In this document: piece by piece, positions 1-13,600 of the stretch | Layout: each line of letters opens with the position of its first letter | Numbering within the stretch: position 1 is the first letter of the stretch | DNA from: Ridgeia piscesae | Lineage: Eukaryota; Annelida; Polychaeta; Sabellida; Siboglinidae | Assembly: GCA_025642075.2 (NCBI GenBank) | Contig: JAODUO010001348.1 | Coordinates: 26,001-90,000, forward strand | Direction of reading: 5' to 3' | Length of the DNA: 64,000 bases | Translations under genes and position numbers: made by a program | The notes under the pieces: generated by a model | Databases searched by the model: none | Told to the model about the DNA's origin: nothing | What the model saw: the letters and a program-made list of their open reading frames with translations, nothing else

Positions 1-269
1 TCATCAAGAATTATATACAATGTATATATTAATTAGAGTGGCCACATTTTACATGGTGAAAAAAACATTTTAAAAATTAACGGGCTAAAAAGGTGCGGTC
101 GCATGAGAAACCAACTGTGGCGAAATGTCAGAAAAAGCCATTTAGAGAAAAGTTTTGGTCATTTTATGTCGGAATAAGAGCCTTATTGAAACATTCAATT
201 TCTCTTTAGATGTTTTCAAACTTTCGCAGATAATAATAATAACGATTTCTTTTGCACCAACATCCTCGA

Positions 270-590
270 AGATCAAGTTCAGTGGTGCAAAAAGATGAAG
301 ATCAAGTTCAGTGGTGCAAAAAGATGAAGATCAAGTTCAGTGGTGCAAAAAGATGAAGATCAAGTTCAGTGGTGCAAAAAGATGAAGATCAAGTTCAGTG
401 GTGCAAAAAGATGAAGATCAAGTTCAGTGGTGCAAAAAGATGAATATCAAGTTCAGTGGTGCAAAAAGATGAAGATCAAGTTCAGTGGTGCAAAAAGATG
501 AAGATCAAGTTCAGTGGTGCAAAAAGATGAAGATCAAGTTCAGTGGTGCAAAAAGATGAAGATCAAGTTCAGTGGTGCAAAAAGATGAAG
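270..590. repeat. 29-bp minisatellite, about 11 copies
   Basis: The unit is AGATCAAGTTCAGTGGTGCA plus AAAAGATGA in head-to-tail copies, almost identical (one copy has GAATATC). It is in the 3'-most intron of MSH6 visible here. There are no spacers, so it is not a CRISPR array. Confidence 0.95.
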
Positions 591-739
591 GTGCTGACTG
601 AGTTTTTGCCTTCAAACCTAAGTCATTTGTCCTAGCAAAGATGTCTGCACAGAACACAATCTACAGATGTGTGGCGGTACACGAAAATGTGCCATGTGTT
701 TAATCCTTCAATCGCAGGTGAACATGTTCAGTGGAACAC

Positions 740-935
740 AATCAGTACTTCTCTGAGAAGTATTCAGCCACCACAGCGTGGATACTATTCGTACACAAAT
801 ACCCACTGTCTATATCCAGGTGATTCACAAAAATGAGTCGACTGGAACAACTCAGACTGACCAACTTGCCTGAGACGCGAAACACCCGACCATAATGTTT
901 CGACTGAGAACCTAATGGTCTAACCACGCCGCCAC
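740..935 (-). repeat. tRNA-derived SINE copy
   Basis: Minus strand matches the family seen at 3480-3760: a GTTCTCAGTCG-type segment, the body ATTTTTGTGAATCACCTGG...GTGGGTATTTGTG, and the tail ACTGAACATGTTC. It is diverged from the other copies. Confidence 0.6.
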
Positions 936-955
936 CAGCCCCAACACATACGTAC

Positions 956-3022
956 CATGTGACCCAGCCTGACATTGCTGTCGTGCGAGAATTCTTCAAC
1001 CAGGGAGTGGTAGTGAGTGGAGAACAGTGTTCGGCAACGGACGTTGGTCGACAGCTCATTGACAACAGCGCAGGCAATTGCAGTGCCATCGTATGTCGCT
1101 GTACCCCGACCTAGGACACAGTGGCAGTTGTAGATCAGTGTCACATACACTTATCACAGTCCCTATCACTGCCATATATATATATATATTTCATAACATT
1201 GCTATGCTGTTTTATCATATTTATTTATCTTATAATACCTTATAATAATAATAAAACTTTATTTAACACCATGAAATCCGGGACGTCTGTCCCATTCACG
1301 GATGTGTACATACATGTAAATAACTAGACTTTGTGATAATAAATCTGCGTATACTGATTAAATAATGATGACAGTAATAAAATAAAAGTACTGATACACT
1401 GTGATAAAAACCGTGTATAATATGCTATGTATAAATTAAGTCATATATGTATGTATATATTAAATTATATTCTTTAAAATGATTACTAGATATATGAAAT
1501 TAGAAACAAAGCACTAATACTAGCAATACTGCAATGATAGTAATAAACATAAAAATATTAATATATATATTATGTATATAATAATAAGTTAAGCAAAAAT
1601 ATAACGTTCGCTGTGTAAAACTAGTTATGTAGAAAATAAAAATGTCTTATAATATCGCAAGAGTATTTTATTTATGTACCTTACTAAATACTAGCAACAT
1701 CCATTGTTTACATACGTGAGTTTATTGTGTACACACATTACTACCGGCATGTGATTATAATTACATTGTTTTTATGCACCATCCTCAGTATAAAGTGTAT
1801 CGCCATGCCATGGACAATAAAGGTTATTATTATTACCCACCCTACTACCATCTGCCGACTACACCCTGTGCTATGATATCACCATGGTGATAGTTCTCCC
1901 GAGCCGGACTACTTATATGGGATGCGTTGCCAGGAAACAGTGATTTGTTATCTCCATGGATGCATTCAAAGCGTCCCTCAAAACACCTTTTTTTAACATT
2001 CATGTTGATATTGTCTGATATGTTGCCATAAGGTTATGTCTACTTGTTTTTATTTAGTGTACAACATCAGTGGCTTTAACTTTTGTTATGAATACGCAGG
2101 GTCATTGTGTACTATACAAGACCGGAAATGCAAAATAATTTGCGATGTTATACTAAGTTATTGTCATAGCTGAATATATGTTTACCTAACTAACTCTCAG
2201 GTATCTGCTGTATCAATGTAAACAGTTTTATTGTAGTGATTTAACAAGATTGTCACCAAGAGAATCAATTAGATGGCAGGTGGACTAGGAAGCCCTTTGG
2301 CTTATCGAGAGTCCAACCTATCTATCTAAGTGTACCCCGCCCTTCTTAGGTATATGTCCATTTTATTTTTAAATATATTGACACTACTAGCACCCACACA
2401 ATCAGCTGATAATCTGTTCCATTCATTTACTGTTCTTTATGAAAATGAGAATTTTCTAATATCTAGTCTACACTGCTTCTTTGCTAATGTAACTCCATGT
2501 CCTCTAGTCCTTCTCTCATCCTTAACCAAAAAAAAATTTATTTCTGTCAATATTTTTATACCCATTCAATATTTTAAATACCTTATGACCTTATGATTAG
2601 AAAAAAAACATTTGCCACTTCTCAGACCATTCGGTCAACTTATTAAGATAATCTTGTAAATGCTGTCTATCTGCATCACTTAAAATTTTTCTAATCATAA
2701 GGTTATTTGTAGACAGTAGCGCAGTACATAATTTCAATAAGTTCATAAGTATTATCATAACATTAAGTAAAAAATCCCATTTTATTACGGATTCATCGTA
2801 ACCATAACTCAGCAGATACTGCTAGCTGTCCAGAGGCGGTGACCTTTTGACCTGATTACAACACAGTACAAGTGAGACCACCCACCAAGTTCATCCAGGA
2901 GTACAAGGGAGTGTCGCGTGGCATGCTGCAGGATCGCTGACGTCTCACTGAGCTCCACAAAGAACGTACTCTCACCTGTAACCATTGACACCGGTGTTCA
3001 GTGGGTACACACTGTGTGTGTG

Positions 3023-3054
<32 letters not shown>

Positions 3055-3900
3055 TGCGTGCGCGTGCGTCTGTGTGCATGTGAGTGTGTCTGTGTGTGCG
3101 TGCATGCATGCGTTTTTACTAGGCTTGTTAAATATCCAGTGTGAAATCCCACTGTGTGAATAGACGCAAAGCAACAGGTAACTTCGGTAAAACGAGGTTA
3201 ATGACCTTTCTTTATTCCTATCACCCTACTGCGTGTGTGCGTCACCAACCTGCCATGATGCGATCACAGGCGCCGAGACGAGTGAAGGCTCTGTCCACCG
3301 GAGACAGGCGACACTTACTCGCCGGCACATAGCACCCCTGCAAGACAACATGTCAGAACCGTGATGGACAGCCACTTCTCTTTCCTCACACACGGCTACC
3401 TTCTTCTCACAACTGTTTTTTTCAATGATGAACTTATACTGATCTCATCAGCAACTGGAAGGTCGTATAGAGCAAAGTATCCAATCCTTAGGAATGCTCA
3501 AAACGCTTTATACATTTACACATTTACCTGGCAGACCTGTTCAATCGAACACCATCTCCACGTCCAACCAAAATGCAATTATTGCACGAAGACCATTCAT
3601 ACACAAATATCCACCATTGTCTACAGCCAGGTACTTGTACATACAGCTGAGTGAACTAGAGCCATGTAGAGTGAAAACATACACAAGATTTGAACCCAGG
3701 TTCTCTTAGTTGAGAGTCCAAAGCTCTCGCCACTGCGCAACTACAAAGCAATATTACATAAGTTATGTGACAACGCCACCTACCAGTTGCGCCATGACCA
3801 CGATGATCCCAACTTGACGCATCAGGGTTGACTTGCCACCCATGTTAGGTCCTGTTACCAAGACAACCTGACTGTCATCAGAGGTGTCATCCTCGGGACC
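956..3900 (-). CDS. MSH6: MSH6 exons 28-31: ATPase core
   Basis: Exons: 3784-3900, 3250-3337, 2886-2975, 956-1110 (about residues 1115-1264). Exon 28 contains the Walker A loop [10 protein letters not shown] (about residues 1130-1139) followed by [14 protein letters not shown]. Exon 29 gives [27 protein letters not shown]. Exon 30 gives [15 protein letters not shown]...[10 protein letters not shown], which includes the Walker B aspartate and glutamate. Exon 31 gives [12 protein letters not shown]...[16 protein letters not shown]...NVRLGHM and ends at a GTACGT donor. The remaining MSH6 C-terminus (about 90-100 residues in relatives, including the helix-turn-helix dimer contact) was not found in 1-955 and must lie upstream in coordinates. 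The final intron visible here holds a SINE and a 29-bp minisatellite. Confidence 0.95.
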
Positions 3901-6900
3901 CTAAAACACAACCGTACACAGCTCAGCAGGTGTTTTCGCCTGATTTCCTGTAGGTTAGAACACGTTTTAGTGATTCATCAGCATGCAAGGTTAGTAATGT
4001 TGAATAAAATCTCATGCAGTGTTGAATAAAATACATTAAAATGAAAACTGAGTATGTCAGTTGGTGGTAAATAAGACACCAAATGACATTCAAGGAAACT
4101 GGAAAGAGAATCAGTTCAAAAAGCTTTGGTTCCTACAGTTCACTAACTACACAAAAGATGGCACCACCGTCATCGTGAGCCTAGCCATTGTTACAGCAGA
4201 TGAAAGGATTCATAAGATGGACATGTATGGACAATCCAACAATTACTCCAACAAAATTCAAATACCATATTGTCCTCAATAGATGCGCACTACCTAATAG
4301 ACACCCACCCCCTTTTTAGATGTGAAACAATCCATAAAAATGTATTTAAGGAGTGATGCAAAAATGCAACACAGTAGACGCTACAATTACAGCAAAGATG
4401 TCACCCAGACTAATGCTATTCAAAGATAATAATTATGCAACCGAACCATTAGACTTTCATAGATTGGTGAGACTTTCATAAGTAAATATATAGTAAATGT
4501 AAATGCTTACCACAAAGAAGGCTTTTATTTTATGGTTCTATCAGAGAGAGGCCTTCATGTGCATCAAACAAATGGCGGATTTGTTTACGTTGGATTAAAT
4601 GCTGACTGTTCGCGTAATGTTTCCGAGCAACAACGGAACACATACAGTGTTTTTTTTCTGACTGTTGCTACATACAAACATCTATAAACAACAGACAAGG
4701 GCAAAATCTAACCTATAATCCCGCATGACATTTATATGGCAATGTAAGTCGGGACATATCCTTGTATGTTTATGGCAGTTTTTACATTCACACAATAGTG
4801 AATGTGGACACAGCTCTCTATCTCGCACCAAACTCACCTCCGCAGTGCCAATGACTGTATCATTTGGAATGAAGTCTGTCCCAGCAAATGTGTGACTGAT
4901 GCAGGGATGGCGGCCGTCTCTTATCTCCAGCAGAGGCTGAAGCAAAACACATCATATGGTACATAGGAGAAGAACAAGTAAAACACTACTGTACTGTGGG
5001 GAGGTGGTACTGGCACGTAGAGCGAAAGGGCGACGTGGACTTGGCAAATTCCTGTACAAAGTTAGTGGAGGGGACAGCTCCCGTTGATAGCCCAGGACCA
5101 CCTAGCAGGACTGTGTGTCTGTGGACTTCAGTTGATGGGTATCAACTCACGGGATGCCGAGGATTGTGATAGGCGGAGGAAGGCGGTTGGGAGGAAGGTG
5201 AACCCAACACCTCAAAACACTGCCGTTAAATGACTATGATGGTGATAATGTCTTCCTTATTAACTCATTTGTTTTACAAAGTTCTCGTGTCTGTCTCGTA
5301 CAGGTGTATCTTGAAACAATTTGTTGCCAAGCAAGACATGTAATGTTGAAATGCAACTGCGTTGGTTGCTGAGTTTGTTGTTTGTTGTGTGCTCTGCCTC
5401 TGGCTTCTGCTCTGCCATCAGCATCACGGTTCCAATCCGACTGCATTTCACACCATTCTGTTGTGTAACTAACATCTGGTTTGTGAGACGATTTCTGTTT
5501 CTTTAAAATGTGACCAATTCCTTTGTTCAATAAATATAAATAAAAGCAGACCACAATAAACAATATGTGTATCCATAAATAAACTTTACTACATTTTTGC
5601 TGACATTCATTCTAATGATAAGAAAGTCAATTTAATATTTTTTGGAATGAACTTATCAGAACTGCTGTAAAATACAAACAACTAAGCAGTTTGAATGACA
5701 ACACTTGCTTGGGCAGGATACAGGTTCATTACACTAAATGGACTATAATATTTAGTGCACTGCTTGATTGTTACTGTCACACAACTCACAGTACAAATCA
5801 GTTCTATGGCGCAGGATCCAGACCTTACTTTCTGGCTATTCATACACAAATAATCCCCACTGACAAGGCACTCATGTATACAGGCAAGTAAAATGGAGCA
5901 ATGTAGAATTAATAGTGTTGGTCAGGTCTTGTGTATCTTACATAAAATAAGATAAGAATACTTTATTAATCCCTGCATGGAAATTACAGTTCTGCTTGTG
6001 TGCTTGTATAAACATGCAAAGGCAAATATCACAAAAAATAAAACGAAATAAAAATCACACTAAAACAGACATACCCGTGGTAAACATTAAAACATTACTG
6101 AAACATTAAAATCAGACCAACATATCTGCATCCGTTTCAAATAAAGCTGCTATTAAAAAATTTTAATAAGAAAATCCATATCGAGTGTTTATAATGGATG
6201 ATGAGTCTACCTGATCACATGACATGACGAATTCGGGTCGACACAAGGCGCCCCCTGTTGCACATTTGCTGTACTCAGAGAGACTGCGGAGAGCGTCAAG
6301 AACGGACAGGCACTGCACTGCCATCTGCCACTTGGTGTAGCTGCAAATGTCGATACAACATGTATATGATGGCACAATGTCCAGATCTTATTAATTTTCA
6401 ATATCACATTATATTGAAATGTTATGCCATTTAATCGTCGTTCTGCAGATAAATTCACACGCTTACTTCTTATCAAACGCTGCAAATATTCGCCTCATGC
6501 TGTCCTTGATTGCGACGTCTCTCTTTTCCTCTGCCTCCACCAGGGTTGCTAGTAGTCGGTCCACGGTGGCGGTGCGATAGCGACGGAAGCCTTTCTTCTG
6601 CGAGGCCACCTCATAATCCCGCGGAACGTTCTTCACCGCACTGTCGGGAACCTCGATTTGGAACCGGTTCTTACCCAGACCCCAGTAGCTCAGGGTCTGA
6701 AAAACAGGGTCATCAGGGGTCAAAATTAAGAAATTTACCCGATGGACCAGTATCCTTAATATGTTACTTGTTCCTGTTAAAATCGATAGTCCCCACATTT
6801 CGGTGTATGTTGTAAAAATTTGACAATTTTATGAAAATGTGTAATGTGCACGCAAGCCTTAAGTGTCACATGTTGAAATGACTGCCTTGTAATTTGTTCA

Positions 6901-7604
6901 CAAAAATGCTACACCCACCATATATTGACATGCCCCATATATCTACTGCTCCAACAAAGACAGCATACGAGTATGTAGAGACTAGGTAAACTAACTACAT
7001 CTGGTTAAATAGTTAGAACACAATTAGTTTACCAAAGTTGAATTTAAATGACTGTATGTAGATATCAGGGAGGTAAATGCATGAAACTATGTGTATTGAA
7101 ATAGAAACAAACAAAAAATGGTCAGGGGCCCAGTCAGTGCGCAACCTACCCGACACCCCAGACGTTGTTTCTGCTTGTCGAGATACGTGTCCAACTCTTG
7201 CCTTGTTTCTTTGATGTCCTCAATGGCGGTGTCATAGTCTGGGTCAACTCCTGCAATTGGCAACACGAAATACAGCTACAAATCACTGAAGTCAGTAAAA
7301 GTAAAGACACGTTTTAAGAGTTGTAGTACACAGGTCTCAGAATTGTTTTACAGACCTGTTAAATTAAACACCGTCTTGTCTTATCTGGGAAGTATCCAGC
7401 TACATTGCGACTACTGTATAAAGACAATTTCGTGCACAAATATCCACTGCTGTCAATAGCCAGGTACTCATTCATACACAAGAGTAAACTGGAGCAATGT
7501 AGCATTAACAAATTTGACCAAGGTGTGACACCACAGCATGGGAAGCAAACCCAGGTTTTTGTTGTTGAGTGGCCAATGCTAGAGCCACAGTGCCACCGTT
7601 GTGA

Positions 7605-7674
<70 letters not shown>

Positions 7675-10600
7675 CATTTTGTGAAGTTTAGTAAAGTTAG
7701 TAAAGTCATTTACTTACTCACTGGTCGAGGTACGACAGGACATAATAGTATATGCGAGGATATTATAATAGATTCGTCAAAAGGCAACTTAGATAATCTT
7801 ATTTGTGACGTCTTCATATAAAGTAGCTGAACGATAGTTTAAGTTTCACCAAAATACCAGTAGCACATAAATCAAAACTCCACGACATTTTCAAGAAATG
7901 TATTACAATTCAAACAGCGTCAACTGGAACCCTAACAGTAGTCACAGTGTATAACAAATAGAATATGTTTCTGGTACTACTACGAGTCAAGCTGCCTGCT
8001 TCCGTGCAGACTAACCCTTAGTTGGGGTGATCACTCCTGCAGTCTTTGCCTTGTCGTGGTCGAATGCACTCTAAAAGAAAACATCTGTTGTTAGCGATTG
8101 TAAGACTACTGGATTTCCACTAAGATTTAGCTTTACTTGTAATCAATGTTATCATTAGACAACTCAACTGGTTGCTATGCAATGGCAGAACGACGAACAC
8201 CCAAATTGATTAGCCACATTATTTCTGTCAGAAACCAAGCTGTGAATGCAAATTAACTTGCTTCACTGTCTGCATTTTACATATTCATTTTGAGCCAAGA
8301 TGTTCAATTTATTACACATTCCTCCAACATTTCCTGCCAAGGCTGCTCTAAACTTTGCCCTGGAAGTCTAGAGTCAGAATAAGAGCTACGCCTCCACTCA
8401 CAAACACAGGCTCTCAAACATCACGTAAGCTCGCTAAATCAATACAACAGAACAATTGACTTCTCTCGATATGCACGTGTAAAACTAAGCAAACATGATA
8501 GGGTGAACATACGTTGAAGAACTTGAGCATCTCTGTGAGGTCGGGGAATCTACCCTCACCCTCACCCTCTTCAAAGGTCACTGTTCTTCTCAGCAGTGTT
8601 GACCTACACGTGGCAGAGAATTTGTGACAACTCCGTCCCACGACCTCGTAACGTCTCGCAACCAACATTCAGTTTCACACACTGGCTTTTCAAAACACTG
8701 AAGGTTTCAACTACGCTATTTGTGTTGTGGGATGTATTTTTTTCCAAAAAGAAGACACTGACCGATGCACCACTAAACAATTGTTTATCTTGACCACGTC
8801 TTAACACCGGTCACTACTTTTCACTACGAGGTTAATGAATGTGGTTACTGAGCTTTACTCTACCATAATGCATGCCTGTGACATCATCAAACATGGGTTG
8901 GTGGTTCTTAATTTTTTTCAAAACCTTACACCATTAATTAATTATATTCAGTTTATCATAACACCCACTGACGTTGGCTGGCAATTTATAAATCACACAT
9001 AGACCAGCACACCATTTCTGTGGCAGTTTTGGTGGTGGTGGCGTCCCGGTGGCATATACTGTATAACGCACCCCATTTATAACGCTGTTCCATTTTGTGG
9101 ACCCCAACTACCGTGTTATAACGATGTGTGACTGTGCTTCTGTTATGTATAATCTGAATTGTTAGTTTGAAGAAACAAAATACATAAATAATTGGACAGA
9201 CTCATCTATTCAGTTTTTAACATCGCTTACTTGAACTTTGGGGCAGCTGTCTGTAACTGCTCCACTGCTGTCATTGCTGTTCGGAATCCAGAAAGTGCTG
9301 CAAGGAAATCTTCAATCTTCCTCTTGCTAAACAGCGACAACAAAGACAATGTAGCGACCTAAGTAAATTTCAAGCAGAAATCTTCAATGTTGTGGAGTTA
9401 AAATTACAAGTATGTCCTGTCCTGTCTATGAAAGTTAATTCAGTCAACAGAACCTTCCTTATCTATTATAGTTCTTTTAAATGACGTCTTCTGTTGGTGT
9501 CCTTTTAGTCCATCACAGATATGGTTTTCTCTCCTGACTTTGTTAATGTGATGCGCAGACAAAAGATTATACCAGCTATAATATCTGATAAAATTATGTG
9601 CATATTACAGGAACATGTATTAGGATAACTGATGAAATGATAAAAACGAAAACAGTTTGTAACCAGGCGCAATAATCTACGATGTAGGATCGGATGAGTC
9701 TTCAAGCAGCACACATGGGTGACTGAGGTCAAGGGTCAATCTCTCACCTGTATGTGACTTCCTCAAAGAATATGGCCCTGCTGTCTGGATGGGACTTCAT
9801 CCGGTTTGCAGACCCCAAAGTGTGGATCCTAAGAGGAGATGCACAGACCAATTTCTAGTTTGTAGTTGGCAAAATAAAATACATGTGATATGCAAATTTA
9901 CTTATATTTTGCAATACAGGTTCACAATTTGTTTACCTCGTATCCCCTAAAATATTGTCTAGATACTTTGTCTATTGCAAGTAATCTTCCATTTTTAAAA
10001 CACCCTAACCCTAACAGACCACAGTTGTGTCAACTTAAGAGCTATTTCTTACACATCTAGACTTATGCTTGAACAAGTAGAGGACGCGTCTGGTTCAGTT
10101 GTCAGTCGCTTTATGGAGACTACACTAAAGACTCACTCTATGCTAAATATTCACTATGTTTTCTCTGGCTGCAACCAAGATTTCACAAAAAGACTTGCTT
10201 GAAATAATCTTAAATTGGAAATATAATTTTGTATTCCCACCCTAAGCTATCAGAGGCCCTTCCTCCTTCACGACTACGCCAAGTGATAACTGTATGTTGT
10301 GTCTCCAAGATCAGATTCCTGAAGACACATCTGCTTTAGAAGCATGTTGTTATTATTATGATTTGTAAATATGATTGTCTAATAACGACGACTATTGAAG
10401 GATTAACAATCAATATTCATTATTATATTGTGTACCGTTCTTCATGAAATCAACTAAATTAACCAAACGTTAGGATTTCATCAATTTCTAAATATTTTCT
10501 AAATACCTCTACCTTTACAGCAGATCGAAAACGAACTCAAATGTTGCTACTGGTATTTTTGCAGGTATTTTTACAGGTATTCATACAGGTATTTTTGCAG

Positions 10601-13600
10601 GTATTTCTACAGGTATTCATACAGGTATTTTTGCAGGTATTCCTACAGGTATTTCTTGTAATTACTACAGGTACTTCTACAGATATTTCTACAAGTTTTT
10701 CTACAGGTATCTGTACAATAATTTCTGCAGGTATTTCTACAGGTATTTTATAGGTATTCATACATGTATTTCTACAGGTGTTTCTACAGGTGTTCCTGCA
10801 CCCACCTACTAATTAGACGTTCCAGATCGGGCAGTTTGCGAAGCAAGTCTGTCATCTCGCTAGTGACATTTGATGCCTGCATCAGGTCTTCGACAGCGTC
10901 CAGGCGGTCACCAATGGCAACGGGGTGACAGAGCGGGGCACACAGCCACTGCTTGAAGAGCCGTTTGCCTGTGTAGCAACAATTACAGAATGCTCCCTCG
11001 AAACACGGAATACTCCCAACAAAATGGTGGTTCAGTCATGATGGCAAAATACAATGTATGGAATTTATATTTTTCAGCAAAATATGAAGGCAGCATATGA
11101 GTACTGTCAGAGGGAGTGTCTCAAAGATATGTTTCCTTCTTATATGTCATTTCACTTCCTAGTAACTGATGATGTAGTACTTTTAACCTTATTTATTATT
11201 ATTATTATAAAAGTTTGTACCATGAATCAAATGTCCACCTGTAAACATCTGGGAACCATTTCACTAACATTGCTGAGAGCTCTTAAACCCGATTTTGCAC
11301 TTTAGAATCAATTTCGATCCTTAGCAGTGATAACGAATACCTGAAAACTTTCAACACCATGAACTGCCAGCTAGACATTATCACAGGTGTATCGTGGAAA
11401 TAGTGTCCTCGGTAACATTGCAATGGATATTTGTGTTTGAAAAAAATTAATTTAACAACAGATTTTTTTGAAGGATGAATTATCATTATGAGCTCTTTAT
11501 ATTAATAAAATTCAATGTTTCCTCCAAGCTCCTACCCAGAAACTACATCATCAAATCATCCATTCGATAATTCCTCATCTCTTTTGGCGCACTGTTTTTA
11601 ACACAAAACATGTTTCCAAAAATGGACAATTTACAGGAATGACTTACTTAAGTAACATACTTTGTCACGGGGTCATATGAAAACATCTAGCGCAGCTACA
11701 TACCAAACGGGGTCACACAGAGGTCAAGGGTACCAAGTAGAGTGCCTTCTAGTGTGGCCGTTGTGCCATTCTGGATGAGGTCAAGGTTCATCATTGTAGC
11801 TGCGTCGAGCACCTGGAAGGTTCAGGTCTTATATTTACACAGAATTAATCTACTCTCTTTCTTCTGGACACACCCTAGCACGTTTGTCATTCCAGAATAT
11901 GTATCCAAATTCACCCATAGTCATTTACCAAGATACGAGGATGATTAACTAAAATACTACTATGTATTTTATTGTCAATGGAACAGAACCAAAACCTTAT
12001 AAATATATCGATATAATCACTCCTTCAGTTTAAAGAAACTCAGTTTCAATTATCATCAGAACCAACGTGCTAATAATAATAAGATTATTTATAAAGCGCC
12101 ATAAATCTGGAAATATCCATTCGGAGGCGCTGTACATGAGTATGTATACATGAGAATTATAATATTAAATTTGTTAAGGTAAATAAAATACATAAAATAT
12201 TTATAAAAAGTAATAGTAATAAATAATAAAATAAATAAATTAGCTAAAGATAATTATTAAAATAAATGGTATATTGATAATAAAATGAGTATGACATTAT
12301 GTAAAATTAATGTAAAACATGTACAAGATAATAAATAGGTAAAATAAAAATAAACATTAAATAAACTGACAGGTGCCTATACTTCATAAACAGCCCGGAA
12401 TAGGTGGGTTTTCAAGTCTTTTAAAAGTCACGATGCAACAGGTTTTCTTTATCTCGGCAGGGAGCTCCCAGTACTTTATAATTTTGATGTCCTTCCTACG
12501 TGACACAGCGACGTCAACATGCATTGGTTGTTCTATAATGACGAAATATAACGACCGCGTACACATGTGATCATACCATGTGCTGGTTTGCAGCTGGAAA
12601 TGTTGGTTCCTGTTTAGGCACTGTGTCTGCATCGCTGCCCTTCAGGGGACAGTCAACGGGGCGGTACTTCATCAAACCGTTTCAACGAGAGGAGCTCCTC
12701 GTCCAGGCAACATTTCTGTAGATACCTAAAATATAACAACAGTGAGTTCAGATCATACGTTTTCACTTTTCTTATCCAAATTGATATGTTTCCTTTACCT
12801 GTAGAGATTTTTGTTGTATGCTAAATGTCGACTTCCCCAGTACAAATGACATATAATGTCATCGTTCACGTGGGGTAATTGATCTCGTCTCTGTTAATTG
12901 CTGTTTTTGTCTTCCTCATCCAGATGATGTCATTCATTATTAGTACTGAGGAAGTTGACAGGTGACGTCCAACAAGTCTGTACAGGTAAAAGAAACATTT
13001 TGATTTGGATATGAAAACTTTTCATTTGAATAAGAACTATCCTGGGAAATGTTTAATAAACAACTGTGTGTATATTTGTAAAGTGCAGGAACTATCGACA
13101 CGTTCATTCACAGGTGCTTTGAAAATACATAAAATACTGAAGTGTAAACATTTTTGACTGCATTAAATACGTTCTGAATTATTATTAACGCTTGTGTTAT
13201 ATTAATAATATAACATTTATAGCACTTAAATCCTTGGACACGGCGCATGGGAACACATCAAGATAAAAGGATTGATCAATAAAGTCAGCAATCAATATTC
13301 AATTTGTCGATATGGATAGGATCGATATGCCAGAGAACCGTGGTAGATAAGCCAGATTTATTATAAAGGTACGTTTTTAAATGATCACAGAATTATGCAG
13401 CAATTTCAACTGTTTGAACACTAGGAGTAACGACGTTCTGAACACTTAGAGCCTTTACCGAAAAAGCCAAAAAAATCAGAACTAGACCACTGGGGCTGGG
13501 TGTTTTCTTGTTAAACTTCGGCCTTACCATGTGACTGCCCCAAGGGCACTGACGGCAAGGTCGTAGCGTGCTACGGCGGTCTGCCCTAGAGCATCTCCTA

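Noticed and set aside
270..590. Regularly repeated 29-bp units that could suggest a CRISPR array
   Set aside because: Units are head-to-tail with no unique spacers, in an animal intron. It is a minisatellite.
1..955. Search for the last MSH6 exon or exons
   Set aside because: No frame here resembles the MSH6 C-terminus; the gene must continue outside the window.
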